From assembly GCF_000485595.1 (NCBI RefSeq), contig NW_014577274.1, positions 201,975 to 232,425 on the forward strand: a DNA stretch of 30,451 nt, in the 5' to 3' direction. Source of the stretch: Priapulus caudatus. Taxonomy: Eukaryota; Priapulida; Priapulimorpha; Priapulimorphida; Priapulidae. Shown piece after piece: positions 29,543-30,451 of this stretch. A model generated the notes under the pieces. That model did no database searches. It was not told the origin of the DNA and saw only the letters and a program-made list of their open reading frames with translations. The position numbers were made by a program, and so were the translations under genes. Each line of letters starts with the position of its first letter. Position 1 is the first letter of the stretch.

Positions 29543-29591
29543 ATAAAACCCGGACCCGGACTCTGACCTCGTGTCCGGGTCCGGGTTTTAT
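29543..29591. repeat. Inverted repeat of CCCGGA units
   Basis: ATAAAACCCGGACCCGGAC is followed after about 11 bp by GTCCGGGTCCGGGTTTTAT, exact 19-bp arms. It marks the left end of the CCGG-rich element. The same CCCGGA/CCGGGC units return at 30088-30127. Confidence 0.85.
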
Positions 29592-29644
29592 CCATCGGTC
29601 CGGGTCCGGAGCCCCCTCCTTAATAATAATAATAATAATAATAA

Positions 29645-29917
29645 GGACTGATATATAATGGATCCGGACTGATACAGAATGAGTCCGGACTGGTGTAGAA
29701 TGGGTCCGGACTGATACAGAATGGGTCCGGACTGGTACATAATGAGTCCGGACTGGTGTAGAATGGGTCCGGACTGATACAGAATGGGTCCGGACTGGTA
29801 CATAATGAGTCAAGACTGATGTAGAATGGGTCCGGACTGATGTAGAATGGGTCCGGACTGGTAAATAATGAGTCCGGACTGGTGTAGAATGGATCCGGAC
29901 TGATGTAGAATGGGTCC
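29645..29917. repeat. 21-bp minisatellite with TCCGGA core, 13 units
   Basis: The unit approximates GGGTCCGGACTGATACAGAAT. Three variants (ending GATACAGAAT, GGTACATAAT and GGTGTAGAAT) partly follow one another in a fixed order, giving a 63-bp higher-order period. As 21 is divisible by three and the unit has no minus-strand stop, all three minus frames stay open. These frames should not be read as genes. Confidence 0.92.
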
Positions 29918-30087
29918 GGGCTCACTTGTGTGTGGTACTAGGGTAATTCTATGAAATGTGGTTTTTAAGTATTATGCAAAACGAAAGGAAACTAACCAAA
30001 AGAAGTGTCAAACCCCGTAGCATTTATTTTACTTACTTTTATCAAAATGTCAACACGAAACACGGAAAAGGTGTTTACCGATTATCA

Positions 30088-30127
30088 ATGGACCCGGGCC
30101 CGAGCCGGGCCCGGGCCGGACCCGGAC
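30088..30127. repeat. CCCGGG/CCGGAC-rich block
   Basis: ACCCGGGCCCGAGCCGGGCC and the following CGGGCCGGACCCGGAC match the repeat units at 29543-29610. It probably marks the right side of the same satellite-like element. Confidence 0.65.
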
Positions 30128-30152
30128 ATATGGCGTTAAACCCCTGGGTCTA

Positions 30153-30334
30153 AACCCAGTACAGTCAGTTGGTCTATATAAGAAAGTCACCATGCCTACA
30201 ATCCTTTATGGTTGCGAGTTATGGATCAACCTAACAAACAAGGACATAAGTGAGCTAAACAAAATTCAACACTTTTGCTGCAAACCACTACTTGGCTTAC
30301 ACAAACAGTCACGATCATCGATTCCAGAACATAC
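30153..30334 (+). pseudogene. LINE-type reverse transcriptase C-terminal fragment
   Basis: The frame reads SVGLYKKVTMPTILYGCELW, then NKDISELNKIQHFCCKPLLG and HKQSRSSIPEH. The P-x-[IL]LYGCELW block followed by KIQ-x-FC-x4-LGL is the usual end of the reverse transcriptase domain in non-LTR retrotransposons of invertebrates. The catalytic core is absent. The frame stays open to about 30380 but the homology fades near 30334. It is a truncated copy lying next to the CCGG satellite. Confidence 0.65.
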
Positions 30335-30451
30335 TTATGTCTTCTTATTCTGTGCACCACCATCACTACATATAAAGTAGTGATGCACAAACAACAAAAC
30401 ATTGATGAATAACAATGTAACACATCGTTGTATTCAATGAGAATATTTCGT

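Noticed and set aside
29645-29917. Regular short repeats resembling a CRISPR array
   Set aside because: The unit is only 21 bp with no unique spacers, and the setting is an animal genome with spliced genes. It is a minisatellite.
29532-29925. Heptapeptide-repeat proteins (THSVSVR and ISPDPFY types)
   Set aside because: All three minus frames are open only because the 21-bp unit lacks stops. There is no start context, splice structure or known family.

Overview
The window looks like part of an animal (invertebrate metazoan) nuclear genome. Coding capacity sits in short exons with GT-AG introns. Non-coding DNA fills most of the space and is crowded with microsatellites, foldback/MITE-like elements and dispersed repeats. 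The only telomere-type motif seen is CCCTAA/TTAGGG, and both recognisable genes are animal orthologues. I cannot name the species.

Layout. 1-4330 is a transposon-rich upstream region. It holds a three-level nested inverted-repeat structure (1-2560), a second foldback element with a tRNA-like unit and telomere-like repeats inside (2559-3094), and a short THAP-type DNA-binding exon bracketed by a 52-53 bp inverted repeat (3919-4286). 4450-4740 is a compact promoter and 5' leader with CCAAT, a full CRE, TATA and a 17-codon upstream ORF. It drives a seven-exon arginase gene on the + strand (4738-12531, 350 aa). All phases join correctly and all manganese ligands are present. The last arginase exon occurs twice around a 10-N assembly gap, most likely as two alleles placed in series.

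12532-15677 is the convergent intergenic region, with two AATAAA sites, a perfect 26-bp palindrome and an eight-unit 19-bp tandem repeat. 15678 to at least 28965 on the minus strand is an ABC half-transporter matching ABCD4, the lysosomal cobalamin transporter. Sixteen exons can be joined in frame to about 609 aa. Only the initiator exon is missing. Its introns hold two families of hairpin-ended repeats, each present twice in the same orientation, a pogo/Tigger-like MITE and long GA-rich tracts. 29540-30155 is a CCGG-rich satellite-like element containing a 21-bp minisatellite. 30153-30334 is the tail of a LINE-type reverse transcriptase.

The two genes are unrelated in pathway (arginine hydrolysis and vitamin B12 export from lysosomes) and simply face each other tail to tail. 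I see no operon-like system and no evidence of a new multi-gene system. The unusual material is in the repeats: the THAP exon inside inverted repeats, the nested foldbacks, a 76-bp palindrome with a 9-bp flanking duplication, MITEs carrying telomeric repeats, and the arginase upstream ORF.
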